The translations under genes were made by a program, and so were the position numbers. A stretch of DNA of 64,000 bases from Afipia sp. OHSU_II-C1 (lineage in GTDB: Bacteria > Pseudomonadota > Alphaproteobacteria > Rhizobiales > Xanthobacteraceae). The first letter of the stretch is position 1. Each line of letters begins with the position of its first letter. The notes below the pieces were generated by a model. The model saw only the letters and a program-made list of their open reading frames with translations. It ran no database searches and had not been told where the DNA came from. This document shows, piece by piece, positions 29,854 through 39,771 of the stretch. The DNA lies in assembly GCF_000497575.1 (NCBI RefSeq), contig NZ_APJI01000007.1, forward strand, positions 1 through 64,000. Direction: 5' to 3'.

Positions 29854-30528
29854 TTGAGCGTTGCGGACTGGACGCCTGCGGGACTTTGGCTCGCTGTTGT
29901 GGTGAGCGGCATCTATCACGGGGTGAGTCCCGGCATGGGGTGGCCGCTGGCCGTCTCGGCTGGGCTCATGGACAAAAGCCCGCGCGCACTGGCCGCGGCG
30001 CTGTGGCCGCTCTCGATCGGTCATCTGCTGGCAGTGCTTCTGATCATGCTTCCCTTTGCGGTGCTCTCCGCGCTGGTCGAGTGGCAACGGCAGATCCAGA
30101 TCGGCGCAAGTCTTCTGGTGATCGGGTTCGGCATTTTCCGCCTGATCAACCGGCGTCATCCCCGGGCACTGGCGCGGATACGGCCGACGCAACTCGGGCT
30201 GTGGTCCTTCGTCGTTGCGATTGCGCATGGCGCAGGGTTGATGCTGGTGCCGATCTATCTCGGGCTTTGCAGCAGCGCGGAGATCGAGAGCGGCCATGCG
30301 GCGGCCAGCGCGCTTGTCAGCACCAACCTTGGCACCGCGGTGCTGGTCGCCGTCGTCCACTCTGCGGCGATGATTGCCGCAGGCGGATTATCGGCGTGGC
30401 TTGTCTACCGGTATCTGGGACTGAAATTCGTGTCGCGGAGCTGGTTCAATCTCGATGCCGTATGGGCCACGAGTCTCATTCTGGTGGGTGCCCTCGCGCT
30501 CGCGCTCAATCTTGTTGGCCAGCACTAG
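29854..30528 (+). CDS. Integral membrane protein of unknown function
   Basis: A 224-residue protein with six or more hydrophobic segments. Conserved-looking histidine motifs (GIYHGVSPGMGWPLAV, LSIGHLLAVLL, AIAHGAGLMLVPI) resemble those of metal transporters or exporters of the nickel/cobalt and cytochrome-biogenesis type, but I cannot assign one. I chose the TTG at 29854 because AGGA, supplied by the end of the repeat element, lies 8 bases upstream; an ATG start at 29812 would lie inside the repeat. It follows the SBP56 gene, so a role in sulfur or copper handling is possible. Confidence 0.7.
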   Translation: MSVADWTPAGLWLAVVVSGIYHGVSPGMGWPLAVSAGLMDKSPRALAAALWPLSIGHLLAVLLIMLPFAVLSALVEWQRQIQIGASLLVIGFGIFRLINRRHPRALARIRPTQLGLWSFVVAIAHGAGLMLVPIYLGLCSSAEIESGHAAASALVSTNLGTAVLVAVVHSAAMIAAGGLSAWLVYRYLGLKFVSRSWFNLDAVWATSLILVGALALALNLVGQH

Positions 30529-30745
30529 GCGCGGATCGGCGCACATCAAACCCGTCGCGCGGTTCTGATGCGATCCGATCGGCTGGAGGGCTGCGCGCCC
30601 CGGCACAAACTTGGGCGCTTTGATGGCCCCTCAACCAAAATTGCTGTCCGGATGTGGACTTCGTTGAAAACGCTCAGCTGGGTTGTATCCACCCCAATAC
30701 CGTCGGGTTCTGGCGCTTCCTTCACAGGTAACGAGGAGATGATCG

Positions 30746-30913
30746 ATGAACATCCACTTTTTGCCGCCAGAGTCAGATGCATTTGAGATCGCGGTCGATG
30801 ATGCGATTGCCGCGTGTGGTGGCGATTTACGAGGTGCCCTCAAGGCGTTGCTCATGGTGAACGACCTGCTTGAGCGGGAACTATTCAGGATGCGCGAAAT
30901 GCTGGCGAAGTAG
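30746..30913 (+). CDS. Small conserved hypothetical protein (55 aa)
   Basis: ATG at 30746 preceded by GAGGAG. The product begins MNIHFLPPESDAFEIAVDDA and continues with AIAACGGDLRGALKALLMVNDLLERELF, a helical acidic protein of 55 residues. I recall closely similar short proteins in Bradyrhizobium-type genomes, usually with a longer C-terminus, so this may be a shortened member. Function unknown. Confidence 0.65.
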   Translation: MNIHFLPPESDAFEIAVDDAIAACGGDLRGALKALLMVNDLLERELFRMREMLAK

Positions 30914-31055
30914 CCACAGCCCGCTCGGCCAGACAGCAATTCTCGCCGACGTGGGCCGCTGCCGGCAGGCATAAGGCAATGTCAGGTTTGAATCTGTACA
31001 ACCCTGATGGCGAACGTCGCCGGAGGTTTCTGATGAAACCGATTTGTGCGCATAC

Positions 31056-32432
31056 CTAGTTCGCTTTCGGAGCGACACTGGTCGCGGGCGGAGGCGCCGC
31101 CGCCTGCGCCGCGCGGCCGACGCTGACGCTCAGGAGCCCCTGGCCCCAGATGCGTTTTGCGACACGTTTGGTGTCCTCCAGCGTCACCGCATCGACGAGC
31201 GCGTTCCGCTTCTCGATGTAGTCGATGCCGAGATCGTCGAGCTGGTATTGCAGCAGCGCGGTGGCGAATTTCGACGAGGTGTCGAGCGCCAGCATCTGCG
31301 AGCCCTTGAGGAAGGATTTGGCTTCGTCCAGTTCCTGCTGGGTCGGGCCTTCGTTGCCCATGCGCGCGATTTCGGCGGTGATGGTGTCCAGCGTCTCCTT
31401 CGCCTTGTCGGCGCGGGTGGCGGTGGAGCCTGCAAACAGCGACGACTTTTTCATCCAGATCAGGGATTCCGACACCGAATAGACCAGCCCCCGTTTCTCA
31501 CGGACTTCCTTGTAGAGCCGTGTCGAGAGCGTGCCGCCGCCGAGAATGTGATTGACGATGTAGGCGGCCATGAAATCGGGATCGTTGCGGGCGATGCCGG
31601 GGCCGCCGAAATTCACCGAGGTCTGCGGCACGTCCACAATGGCGGATGTATGCTGCGGCGGCTTGACGGCCGCGACTTCCGGGACCGGCATCAGATTGCC
31701 CCTGGCGGGCAATGAGCCGAACGTGTCGTCGAGCAGTTTGCCGAGCGCTTCCGGCGTGAGGTCGCCGACAACGGCAATCTTCAGCGAATCCTTCGCGATC
31801 ACCCGCTGCGCGTAATCCTTCAGGTCTGCGGACTGGATCGCGGGAAGGCTTTCGATGGTGCCGTTCGGCGGGCGTGCATAGGGATGCGTGCCGTAGGCCT
31901 GTTCCCAGAACTTGCGGCCTGCGATCGACACCGGATTGGTGGTCTCGCGGCGTGCACTGGACAGCATCTGCGCACGGACGCGCTCCAGCGGCTCGCTGTC
32001 GAAACGTGCGGAGGTCAGCGCCAGCTTGAGCAGGCCGAAGGCTTCGTCGCTGTTTTCCTTCAGCATCCGCATCGAGCCGCGCAGATAATCACGGGTCACC
32101 GAAAAGCTCATCTCGATGGCGCGCCGTTCGAGGCGCTCGTGGAATGTCTTCGAATCCAGATCGGCAGCGCCTTCATCGAGCATGTTGGCGGTGAAGGAGC
32201 CGATGCCGGGTTTGTCGGCGGGGTCCTGCGACGAGCCGCCGGCGAAGGCGTATTCCAGCGCGACCAGCGGCACAGTGGCGTCCTGAACGAACCAGGCTTC
32301 GATACCGCCGGGCGACACCACGCGCTGAACTTTTGCAGCGGCGGATGCCGGCGTCACGAATGCGGCAAACGAGGACGCGGCGATGAAAGCGGCAGCCGCG
32401 AGACGCGGCAGATGACGGCGGGTGACAATCAC
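31056..32432 (-). CDS. M16 family peptidase-like protein, non-catalytic partner
   Basis: A 458-residue exported protein (signal peptide to about residue 30, PASAAA). It has the two-domain M16 fold with the C-terminal RxxY-type region (LSTRLYKEVREKRGLVYSVS) intact, but the zinc motif HxxEH is missing: the equivalent place reads GIGSFTANMLDEGA. It therefore probably pairs with the active M16 protein encoded immediately upstream, whose stop it overlaps by four bases (ATGA). Periplasmic; substrate unknown. Confidence 0.9.
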   Translation of the reverse strand: MIVTRRHLPRLAAAAFIAASSFAAFVTPASAAAKVQRVVSPGGIEAWFVQDATVPLVALEYAFAGGSSQDPADKPGIGSFTANMLDEGAADLDSKTFHERLERRAIEMSFSVTRDYLRGSMRMLKENSDEAFGLLKLALTSARFDSEPLERVRAQMLSSARRETTNPVSIAGRKFWEQAYGTHPYARPPNGTIESLPAIQSADLKDYAQRVIAKDSLKIAVVGDLTPEALGKLLDDTFGSLPARGNLMPVPEVAAVKPPQHTSAIVDVPQTSVNFGGPGIARNDPDFMAAYIVNHILGGGTLSTRLYKEVREKRGLVYSVSESLIWMKKSSLFAGSTATRADKAKETLDTITAEIARMGNEGPTQQELDEAKSFLKGSQMLALDTSSKFATALLQYQLDDLGIDYIEKRNALVDAVTLEDTKRVAKRIWGQGLLSVSVGRAAQAAAPPPATSVAPKAN

Positions 32433-33832
32433 GAGCGTTTCTCCTCGCGCTTCGCGGTCGTCGCGGCGGTGTCCTTGATGAGATAGCCGGTCACGGAGCG
32501 TTTTTTCTCAAGCCAGGTTCGCGCGGCGTCACGCACCTGTTCGGCGGTGACGGCCTTGATGCGATCAGGCCATGCCCTGACGTCGTCGACACTGAGGCCG
32601 ACAGTGACCGCGGCGCCGTACCAGCGTGCCAGCGTGGTCTGGCTGTCCTGCGCGTAGACCGCCTGGGCGATCATCTGTGTCTTGATGCGTTCGAGTTCTT
32701 CAGCCGGTACCGGATCGGTCGCAAGCTTTGCGATCACCTCATCGATGGCCTGTTCCACCTGCGGGAATTCCACGCCGGGTTTCGGCGAGGCCGAAATCCC
32801 GAACTGGGTGGGATCCACTCCCGTCCCCTGGTACCAGGCGCCGGCACTCACCGCGAGCGGCTTGTCCACCACGAGCGCGCGGTAGAGCAGCGAGTTGCTG
32901 CCGGTGCCCATCAATTGCGCCAGCACTTCGAGCGCGGAGCTTTTCTCCGGCGCCGCCGTGACCGAGGACGGAACGAGATAATAGCGGCGCAGGCTGGGTT
33001 GTTCGACACGCGGATCGGCCAGCGTCACCGTGCGCGGCCCGGCGGGCTCGGGCTCCTGCGGCCTGATCCGCTGTGCCGGGATCGCAGGCTGCGGCGGAAT
33101 CTTGCCATAGGCCGCCTCGATCATCGGGCGTACTTCCTCGGCGCTGACGTCGCCCGCGATCACGAGGGTGGCATTGTTGGGTGCGTAAAACCGTTTGTAG
33201 AAGGCGAGCGCGTCCTCACGGTTCAGCTTCTCGATCTCCTGATGCCAGCCGATCACCGGGCGGCCATAGGGATGGTTGAGATACAGCGCCGCCATGATCT
33301 GTTCGGTCAGCCGCGCGTCCGGGCTGTTGCCGACGCGCATGTTGTACTCCTCGAGCACCACGTCGCGCTCCGGCAGCACATTCTCGTCCTTGAGAATGAG
33401 GCCGGTCATGCGGTCGGCCTCGAACTCCAGCATGGTCGCGAGCTTGTCGCGCGACACGCGCTGGTAATAGGCGGTGTAGTCGTAGGAGGTGAAGGCGTTC
33501 TCGTTGCCGCCGATGCGCGCCACCAGCTGGGAGAACTCGCCGGCCGGATGCGCCCTGGTGCCCTTGAACATCAGATGCTCGAGGAAATGCGCGAGGCCGG
33601 ATTTCCCCGGCGTCTCATCGGCGGAGCCGACCTTGTACCAGATCATCTGCGTGACCACCGGCGTGCGGCGGTCCGGAATGACGATGACATTGAGGCCGTT
33701 CGAGAGCGTGAAGGTCGTTGGCCGTTGCGGCGCGGTCTGCGCCGTGGCGGGTTGAATGGAGGCCGGCGCGAGGCCGAGCGTCACAAAAGCCGTCGCGAAG
33801 GCCATGGCGGTGAGGTGGCGGGAAATCATCAT
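32429..33832 (-). CDS. M16 family zinc metallopeptidase
   Basis: A 467-residue exported protease (signal peptide to about residue 31, ATAQT). The inverted zinc motif HFLEH is at residues 82-86 and a downstream glutamate in ERDVVLEEYNM supplies the third ligand, as in mitochondrial processing peptidase-like enzymes. The C-terminal domain (SNSLLYRALVVDKPLAVSAG) is normal. It is co-translated with the inactive partner downstream, and such pairs form heterodimers that degrade peptides in the periplasm. Confidence 0.93.
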   Translation of the reverse strand: MMISRHLTAMAFATAFVTLGLAPASIQPATAQTAPQRPTTFTLSNGLNVIVIPDRRTPVVTQMIWYKVGSADETPGKSGLAHFLEHLMFKGTRAHPAGEFSQLVARIGGNENAFTSYDYTAYYQRVSRDKLATMLEFEADRMTGLILKDENVLPERDVVLEEYNMRVGNSPDARLTEQIMAALYLNHPYGRPVIGWHQEIEKLNREDALAFYKRFYAPNNATLVIAGDVSAEEVRPMIEAAYGKIPPQPAIPAQRIRPQEPEPAGPRTVTLADPRVEQPSLRRYYLVPSSVTAAPEKSSALEVLAQLMGTGSNSLLYRALVVDKPLAVSAGAWYQGTGVDPTQFGISASPKPGVEFPQVEQAIDEVIAKLATDPVPAEELERIKTQMIAQAVYAQDSQTTLARWYGAAVTVGLSVDDVRAWPDRIKAVTAEQVRDAARTWLEKKRSVTGYLIKDTAATTAKREEKRS

Positions 33833-33987
33833 GATGCTCTACCGGATCGCAGATTTATCGCCCGGAAAACATTCAAATCCGCGAGAGGCGACACTGCGGG
33901 ACCTGAAACGATCGCACCTCGAAAAAACATGGCGATCGCAATCATGGGGCCGCAGGTGTCAGCGAGACGCTGCGGCCAGCAAACAAA

Positions 33988-34719
33988 TCAATCCCAGGTC
34001 TTTTCGCACCGGCCGCTGGCGGCGTCGCACTTTTCCCGCGGCGGCTTCAACTGGCCGACGCCGTAGGCGTAGTTCGACGACGGTGTCTGGTAGCCGGTCG
34101 GAGGCTGCGTCAGCTCGGTGCGCTCGGGCTCGGAGGTAAATTTCTCGGTTTCGGTCTTCGTGTTGCTGCTGAACGGATTTGAGAACAGTCCGCCGGTATA
34201 GCCGAGTTCCGACGGCAGCATCATCAGCGGCGAGTTGGAATTGTTGTTGCCCGGCGCGTTGCTTTCCGCCGTCTTGCTGCGCGGAGCGCGCTTGTTGAGT
34301 TCGCTCGGCATCAGCGGCATGCGCGCTTCTTCCGGGCTCATCGCCTTCTGCTTGGCCCGCTCGCGCGCGGCCGCGCGTTCGGCCACGTCCGGGTCCTTCG
34401 GCCAGTTCGGCGCGTACTTCGGCTTGCCGCTCTGCGGCGGGGGAAGATCGATCTTGGAGGGAACCACCAGCGGCGAGCGCTCGCGGTATTCGATGGAGCC
34501 GTCCTCGAGCTTCTTGCCGCCGAGGCCGCTCATCAGGTTGTCCATCAGCTTTTCTTCAAACGTCTTGTTCTCGTCGCTATCCGGATCCTGCGCGTGAACC
34601 GGCCCGGTCCCGAGCACCAGACCAACGCCCAGCAGGAGGGCGGCGAGCCGCAGCACGCGCGTCGCGCGGCGCGAGGAGGGATGCAAACCTGAACCGATGG
34701 CGCCCGTCATTGCGTTCAT
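33988..34719 (-). CDS. Secreted hypothetical protein
   Basis: A 243-residue protein with an N-terminal signal peptide (LRLAALLLGVGLVLG, cleavage near VHAQ). The mature part is hydrophilic and of low complexity: an acidic segment (DPDSDENKTFEEKLMDNLM), a proline/lysine-rich part, asparagine-rich stretches (NAPGNNNSNSPLMM) and two C-terminal cysteines (EKCDAASGRCEK). It lies between lspA and the M16 pair on the same strand, an order I recall from related genomes. Function unknown. A start at 34710 is an alternative. Confidence 0.75.
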   Translation of the reverse strand: MNAMTGAIGSGLHPSSRRATRVLRLAALLLGVGLVLGTGPVHAQDPDSDENKTFEEKLMDNLMSGLGGKKLEDGSIEYRERSPLVVPSKIDLPPPQSGKPKYAPNWPKDPDVAERAAARERAKQKAMSPEEARMPLMPSELNKRAPRSKTAESNAPGNNNSNSPLMMLPSELGYTGGLFSNPFSSNTKTETEKFTSEPERTELTQPPTGYQTPSSNYAYGVGQLKPPREKCDAASGRCEKTWD

Positions 34720-34835
34720 CCTGATCCACTATCAAAGGGCGCGGGCATGTCCCCGGGGGCATGTCGCCGCAGGCCAGATTGCCAAGGGCCGGATGGCGAG
34801 CCAACCGGCGGATAACTCACGCGTATCCCCGGTTA

Positions 34836-35333
34836 TCAGGGCCTTTTTGCGGCGCTCGGGGTTACAAAGGAGTCATACAGGAGGGCGGCAACCCCGGCAA
34901 CGATGGCCACGTCCGCAAGGTTAAACACGTACCAGTTGTAGGTTTTTCCGCCGATCTGGACGTGAAACAGCGCGAAATCGACCACCGCGCCATAGGCCAG
35001 CCGGTCGATGGCGTTGCCGATGGCGCCGCCGATGATGAGCCCGAGGCCGATGACGGCGAGACGGGTGCCGGATTTGGCCATCCAGACCGCCAGCACGATC
35101 ACCGCCGCGGCCTTGATCGCCAGCAGGATGGCCTGACCTACCGGACCCGAATCCTGGAACCAGCCGTAGCTGATGCCGGTATTCCAGGCGAGCACCAGAT
35201 CGAAGAACGGCGTCACGGCGACCGTGCCCCGCGGGCCGAGTTCGAACACGTTCAGCAGCCAGAGCTTCGACGCCTGATCGAGCACCAGGGCTGTGACAGC
35301 GGCGATCACACCGGAGCGGAGGAGAGGGCTCAC
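34836..35333 (-). CDS. lspA: Lipoprotein signal peptidase
   Basis: A 165-residue inner-membrane aspartyl protease that removes signal peptides from prolipoproteins. Four hydrophobic segments; the catalytic aspartates are in [18 protein letters not shown] and [12 protein letters not shown]-terminal LDQASKLW is typical. The GTG at 35333 overlaps the ileS stop (GTGTGA) and has GGGAG upstream; an ATG at 35357 would add 8 residues. ileS-lspA linkage is classic. Confidence 0.95.
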   Translation of the reverse strand: MSPLLRSGVIAAVTALVLDQASKLWLLNVFELGPRGTVAVTPFFDLVLAWNTGISYGWFQDSGPVGQAILLAIKAAAVIVLAVWMAKSGTRLAVIGLGLIIGGAIGNAIDRLAYGAVVDFALFHVQIGGKTYNWYVFNLADVAIVAGVAALLYDSFVTPSAAKRP

Positions 35334-38300
35334 ACACCGACTCCCAGCGCCTTCCACTCCCGCAGCGCCTGAGCGTCGCGCGGCGAGACATCCGGATAGT
35401 CAGGATCGCTCCCGACGGTGGGAAGAATCTTCCACGACCGCGCGCACTTGGTGCCCACAGCCTTCTCGACCACGACGGCAACGCCCGGCACATCGCCGAG
35501 CGTGAACGCGCCCGCCGGAGCATCCTCGTTCGTGACCATCGCATTCGATGTGATGCAGACTTCCGCAAGATCGACATCGAACAGCGTGGCGAACACCGCC
35601 TTGTCGGTCACGTAGACCAGTGGCGAGGCTTCCAGCGACGAACCGATGCGCTTGGCGGCGCGCTCGACCTCCAGTGCGCCGGTGACGACACGGCGCACCT
35701 CGCGGATGGTTTCCCACTTCTTCGCGAGGGCCTCGTTGTGCCATGCGGGCAGCGTCTTCTGGAACAGCTCGAGATGCACCGAGACGGCGGCATCGCCGTA
35801 GCGCGACATCCAGGCTTCTTCTGCAGTGAAGCTGAGGATCGGCGCCAGCCAGGTCGTGATCGCGCGGAACAGATAGTCGATCACCGTCAGGGCCGACTTG
35901 CGCGCCACCGACGACGGCGGATCGCAGTACAGGGTGTCCTTGCGGATGTCGAAATAGAACGCCGACAGTTCGGTGTTCATGAAATTCGCCAGCGTCGCGA
36001 CCACGGTCTTGTAGTCGAAGTTCGCGTAGGCGGGACGTACGATGGCATCGATCTCCACCAGCCGGTGCAGCATCAGCCGCTCGAGTTCCGGCATGTCGTC
36101 GGCCTTGATGCGGTCCTTGTCCTGGAAATGCGCAAGACTGCCGAGCATCCAGCGGACCGTGTTGCGCAGCTTGCGATAGGTCTCGATGGTGTTCTTGAGG
36201 ATTTCCGGGCCGATGCGCTGGTCGTCGGCATAGTCGGTGGCGCAGACCCACAGCCGCAAGATATCCGCGCCGGAATCTTTGATGACCTTCGCCGGATCGG
36301 TGGTGTTGCCGAGCGATTTGGACATCTTGCGGCCGTTCTCGTCGAGCGTGAAGCCGTGGGTCAGCACCACGTCGTAGGGCGCGCGTCCACGGGTGCCGCA
36401 GCTTTCCAGCAGCGAGGAGTGAAACCAGCCGCGATGCTGGTCGCTGCCTTCGAGATACATCACGGTGTCGTTGCCGCCATCGACCTTGCGCCTGATGCCC
36501 GCAAGGCCGGGGAAATGCACCGGATCTTCCAGCACGAAGGCGTGGGTCGAGCCGGAGTCGAACCAGACGTCGCAGATGTCGTTGACCTTCTGCCATTCTT
36601 CGTTGGCGTGCGAGCCGAGGAAGCGCTCGCGCGCGCCGTCCTTGTACCACGCATCGGCGCCTTCCTTTTCGAATGCGTCGGCGATGCGCTTGTTGACCGC
36701 CTCGTCCTGAAGGATTTCAGCGGAGCCGTCGCCTTTCTCGCGCACGAATACGGCGATGGGCACGCCCCACGCGCGCTGGCGCGAGATCACCCAGTCGGGA
36801 CGGCCTGCGATCATGCCGGTGATGCGGTTCTGGCCCTGCTCGGGCACCCAGCGCGTGACGCTGATCGCCTGCAGCGCGCGAGCGCGCAGCGTATCGTTTT
36901 CCCCTCCCCCTTGCGGGGAGGGAAGAGAAAACGGCTTGTCCATCGCGATGAACCATTGCGGGGTGTTGCGATAGATCACCGGCTTCTTCGAGCGCCAGGA
37001 ATGAGGATACTGATGCTTGAGGCGGCCGCGCGCGAGCAGCATGCCGCGCTCGATCAGCGCCTTGATGACGGCTTCGTTGGCGTCGCCCTTCTCGCCCTTG
37101 TCGGTGAGCACGCGCTTGCCGGTGAACCCCGGGGCGTGCTCGGTCAGCGCACCGTCGGCGTCCACGGTGTAGGGGATCACCGGACTGATGCCGCGCGCTT
37201 CGAGCTCGCGGGCGTTCGCGGTCCAGACGTCGAAGTCCTCGCGGCCATGGCTCGGCGCGGTGTGCACGAACCCGGTGCCGGTGTCGTCGGTGACGTGATC
37301 GCCGTCAAGGAGAGGAACATCAAAAAAGTAACCGCCTTCAAGGCCTTTCAACGGGTGAGTGCATACCAAGTGCGCGATTACCGCAGAGGGAACGTGTTTT
37401 AATCTCTCGCATTTCGTAACTTTGGCCGCAGTCATAACATCGCCAGCACGATCATCCGCTATGATGAGATGATCGCCTGCTTTGGCCCAATTTCCCTCAG
37501 GAGCTTCGGTAACTTGATACAATCCATAATGTATTTTTGACGAGAAGCTGATTGCGCGGTTGCCGGGCAGTGTCCACGGGGTTGTTGTCCAGATGACGAC
37601 TGACGCTCGCTTTTTCGCCAGATCATTTGCTTCGATGGCCTCTCTGGAGGAGAGAGCAGGGCCGTCGCCGATAATGTACGACACCGGAAACTTCACCCAC
37701 ACCGCGTCCGAGGTATAGTCCTCGTATTCGATTTCGGCTTCCGCCAGCGCGGTCTTCTCGACCACGCTCCACATCACCGGCTTGGAGCCGCGATACAGCG
37801 TGCCGTTGGCGGCGAACTTCATCAGTTCGCGCGCGATCTGCGCTTCGGCCGGGAAGGTCATCGTCATGTAGGGATGCGACCAGTCGCCGATCACGCCGAG
37901 GCGCTTGAATTCCTCGCGCTGGATGTCCACCCACTTCTGCGCGAACGCCCGGCACTCCTGACGGAATTCGACGATCGGCACCGCGTCCTTGTTCTTGCCC
38001 TTGGAGCGGTACTCTTCCTCGATCTTCCATTCGATCGGCAGGCCGTGGCAGTCCCAGCCCGGCACGTAGTTGGAATCGAAGCCGAGCATCTGCTGGCTCT
38101 TGGTCACCACGTCCTTGAGGATCTTGTTGAGCGCGTGGCCGATATGGATGTTGCCGTTGGCGTAGGGCGGGCCGTCATGCAGCACGAACTTGGCGCGGTC
38201 CTTTGCGGCCTCGCGCAGCTTTTCGTAAAGGCCGATCTCGTTCCAGCGCGCCAGAATCCTGGGTTCCTGCTGGGGCAGGCCGGCGCGCATCGGGAAGTCC

Positions 38301-38380
38301 GTCTGCGGCAGATAAAGAGTGCTGGAGTAATCGTTGCCGTCGGCTTTGGGGGCAACGGACTTTTGGGGCTTGTCGGACAT
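35330..38380 (-). CDS. ileS: Isoleucyl-tRNA synthetase
   Basis: A 1016-residue class I synthetase that charges tRNA-Ile. The HIGH motif is in [17 protein letters not shown] in [10 protein letters not shown], and the CP1 editing domain spans about residues 200-400 ([25 protein letters not shown]). Two oddities. Residues 485-495 ([11 protein letters not shown] after AMDKPF) look like an in-frame insertion of a palindromic repeat. Residues about 260-357 are encoded by visibly lower-GC DNA with codons such as ATA, TTA and AGA, which are rare elsewhere in the gene. lspA overlaps its stop. Confidence 0.97.
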   Translation of the reverse strand: MSDKPQKSVAPKADGNDYSSTLYLPQTDFPMRAGLPQQEPRILARWNEIGLYEKLREAAKDRAKFVLHDGPPYANGNIHIGHALNKILKDVVTKSQQMLGFDSNYVPGWDCHGLPIEWKIEEEYRSKGKNKDAVPIVEFRQECRAFAQKWVDIQREEFKRLGVIGDWSHPYMTMTFPAEAQIARELMKFAANGTLYRGSKPVMWSVVEKTALAEAEIEYEDYTSDAVWVKFPVSYIIGDGPALSSREAIEANDLAKKRASVVIWTTTPWTLPGNRAISFSSKIHYGLYQVTEAPEGNWAKAGDHLIIADDRAGDVMTAAKVTKCERLKHVPSAVIAHLVCTHPLKGLEGGYFFDVPLLDGDHVTDDTGTGFVHTAPSHGREDFDVWTANARELEARGISPVIPYTVDADGALTEHAPGFTGKRVLTDKGEKGDANEAVIKALIERGMLLARGRLKHQYPHSWRSKKPVIYRNTPQWFIAMDKPFSLPSPQGGGENDTLRARALQAISVTRWVPEQGQNRITGMIAGRPDWVISRQRAWGVPIAVFVREKGDGSAEILQDEAVNKRIADAFEKEGADAWYKDGARERFLGSHANEEWQKVNDICDVWFDSGSTHAFVLEDPVHFPGLAGIRRKVDGGNDTVMYLEGSDQHRGWFHSSLLESCGTRGRAPYDVVLTHGFTLDENGRKMSKSLGNTTDPAKVIKDSGADILRLWVCATDYADDQRIGPEILKNTIETYRKLRNTVRWMLGSLAHFQDKDRIKADDMPELERLMLHRLVEIDAIVRPAYANFDYKTVVATLANFMNTELSAFYFDIRKDTLYCDPPSSVARKSALTVIDYLFRAITTWLAPILSFTAEEAWMSRYGDAAVSVHLELFQKTLPAWHNEALAKKWETIREVRRVVTGALEVERAAKRIGSSLEASPLVYVTDKAVFATLFDVDLAEVCITSNAMVTNEDAPAGAFTLGDVPGVAVVVEKAVGTKCARSWKILPTVGSDPDYPDVSPRDAQALREWKALGVGV
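36896..36930. repeat. Fragment of the CCCTCCCC palindrome inserted in the ileS reading frame
   Basis: GTTTTCCCCTCCCCCTTGCGGGGAGGG followed by AAGAGAAAAC is self-complementary and matches the outer ends of the repeats at 10229 and 46939. It is read in frame as about 11 extra residues in ileS, where homologs I know go directly from the MDK segment to TLRxRAL. Confidence 0.75.
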
Positions 38381-38560
38381 GAATGCTCTGGCTTGGCTCG
38401 AATGGCGCTCGTGATGTGCGGCGATAAAATCGATCCCGGTCTTGCGCCGAGCGTGTGTGCTCAGACGGAAGCCGGGCCGCTAATGCCGATTATGGTGCGC
38501 TGCGCCAACATCAGGCCTAGATAGCAGGCATGGGCGGTATCGGAAAGGCCCGCAGGCGGC

Positions 38561-39535
38561 TCAATCCGTGACAATTCCGAGCTTTGGAAACGCATCCGGA
38601 GCGGCCGCGAGCATGGCGCGGGCCTTTGTGCTGTCGTCATCCATCTGGCGCACCAGCGCATCGATGCCGTCGAACTTCAGTTCGTCGCGGATAAAGCCGA
38701 CGAATGCGACATCAAGCTTCTGGCCGTAGAGGTCGCCCTTGAAGCCGAACAGGAAGATTTCCAGCAGCGGCGCGCCGTTGTCGAAGGTCGGGCGGCGGCC
38801 GAACGAGGCCACACCATCGAACCGCTTGTCGCCGATCCCGACCCGCACGGCATAGATGCCATGCTTGAGGCCGCAGTTCTTGTCGAGACGGATGTTGGCG
38901 GTGGGATAGCCCATATCGCGGCCGCGCTTCTCGCCATGAATGACCTCGCCCGAAATGAACCACGGCGCGCCCAGCATCGCGGTCGCCTCGGTGACCTGGC
39001 CTTCGGCCAGCGCCATGCGGATCGCGCTCGAGGATACGGGGCGATCCAGAATGTCGACATGCGACTGGATGTGGACCTCGACACCGAGCTTCGGCATCTC
39101 GCTGGCAAGCAGTGACGGCGATCCCGCGCGTCCCTTGCCGAAATGAAAGTCGTAGCCGACGGCGATGCCGCTGATTCCGAGCCGGCCGATGAGATCGTGG
39201 TTAATGAAATCCTGTGCGGTGGTGCCGGCGCGGGCACCATCGAATGTCATTACCACGGCGCCGTCGAGGCCGGTGCCCGCCAGCAGGCGAAGCTTCGCGG
39301 CCTCGTCGCTCAGTCTGAACTGCGGCGTGTTGGGGCTGAAAAAGCTGCGCGGGTGCGGCTCGAATGTCACCGCATAAGCGGGCTTGCCGAGCTTGCGCGC
39401 CATGTCGATGGCCGCTGAAATCACGACACGGTGGCCGAGATGGACGCCGTCGAAGTTGCCCATCGCCACCACGGCGCCTTTTACAATTGCGCTGGTTGGA
39501 GTGGCGTCGCGAATGACGGAAAAGCTTGTCGTCAT
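38561..39535 (-). CDS. ribF: Bifunctional riboflavin kinase/FMN adenylyltransferase
   Basis: A 324-residue enzyme that makes FMN and FAD from riboflavin. The N-terminal adenylyltransferase domain shows GNFDGVHLGHR (about 26-36) and SSSAIRMALAEG; the C-terminal riboflavin kinase domain shows HGEKRGRDMGYPTANI (about 195-215), GIYAVRV and FGRRPTF. Length is normal. It lies upstream of ileS on the same strand, 180 bp away, a linkage common to many bacteria (ribF-ileS-lspA). Confidence 0.96.
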   Translation of the reverse strand: MTTSFSVIRDATPTSAIVKGAVVAMGNFDGVHLGHRVVISAAIDMARKLGKPAYAVTFEPHPRSFFSPNTPQFRLSDEAAKLRLLAGTGLDGAVVMTFDGARAGTTAQDFINHDLIGRLGISGIAVGYDFHFGKGRAGSPSLLASEMPKLGVEVHIQSHVDILDRPVSSSAIRMALAEGQVTEATAMLGAPWFISGEVIHGEKRGRDMGYPTANIRLDKNCGLKHGIYAVRVGIGDKRFDGVASFGRRPTFDNGAPLLEIFLFGFKGDLYGQKLDVAFVGFIRDELKFDGIDALVRQMDDDSTKARAMLAAAPDAFPKLGIVTD

Positions 39536-39771
39536 GGGTACCGGAAGGAGGACATTGAAGAAATCGGGCGGACCTGACCCCGGCCCGCCATCGGAGTCAA
39601 GCTGCTGAATCAGGCCTTAACGGCGCAACTTAAGATAATCCCGATGTGGTCCGATTAACGGGCTGTTTAAGCCGCCGGTGCTAGGTTCGCCCCGACTGCG
39701 GGTGGCAGAAGCCGCCCGCAAAATGTTGATAAACGCACGCCGGTTGCTGCGTTCGAGGGAGAAAAACAGCG

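Noticed and set aside
35738-37402. 554-codon frame antisense to ileS
   Set aside because: Same effect; ileS is certain and the antisense product has no family features.
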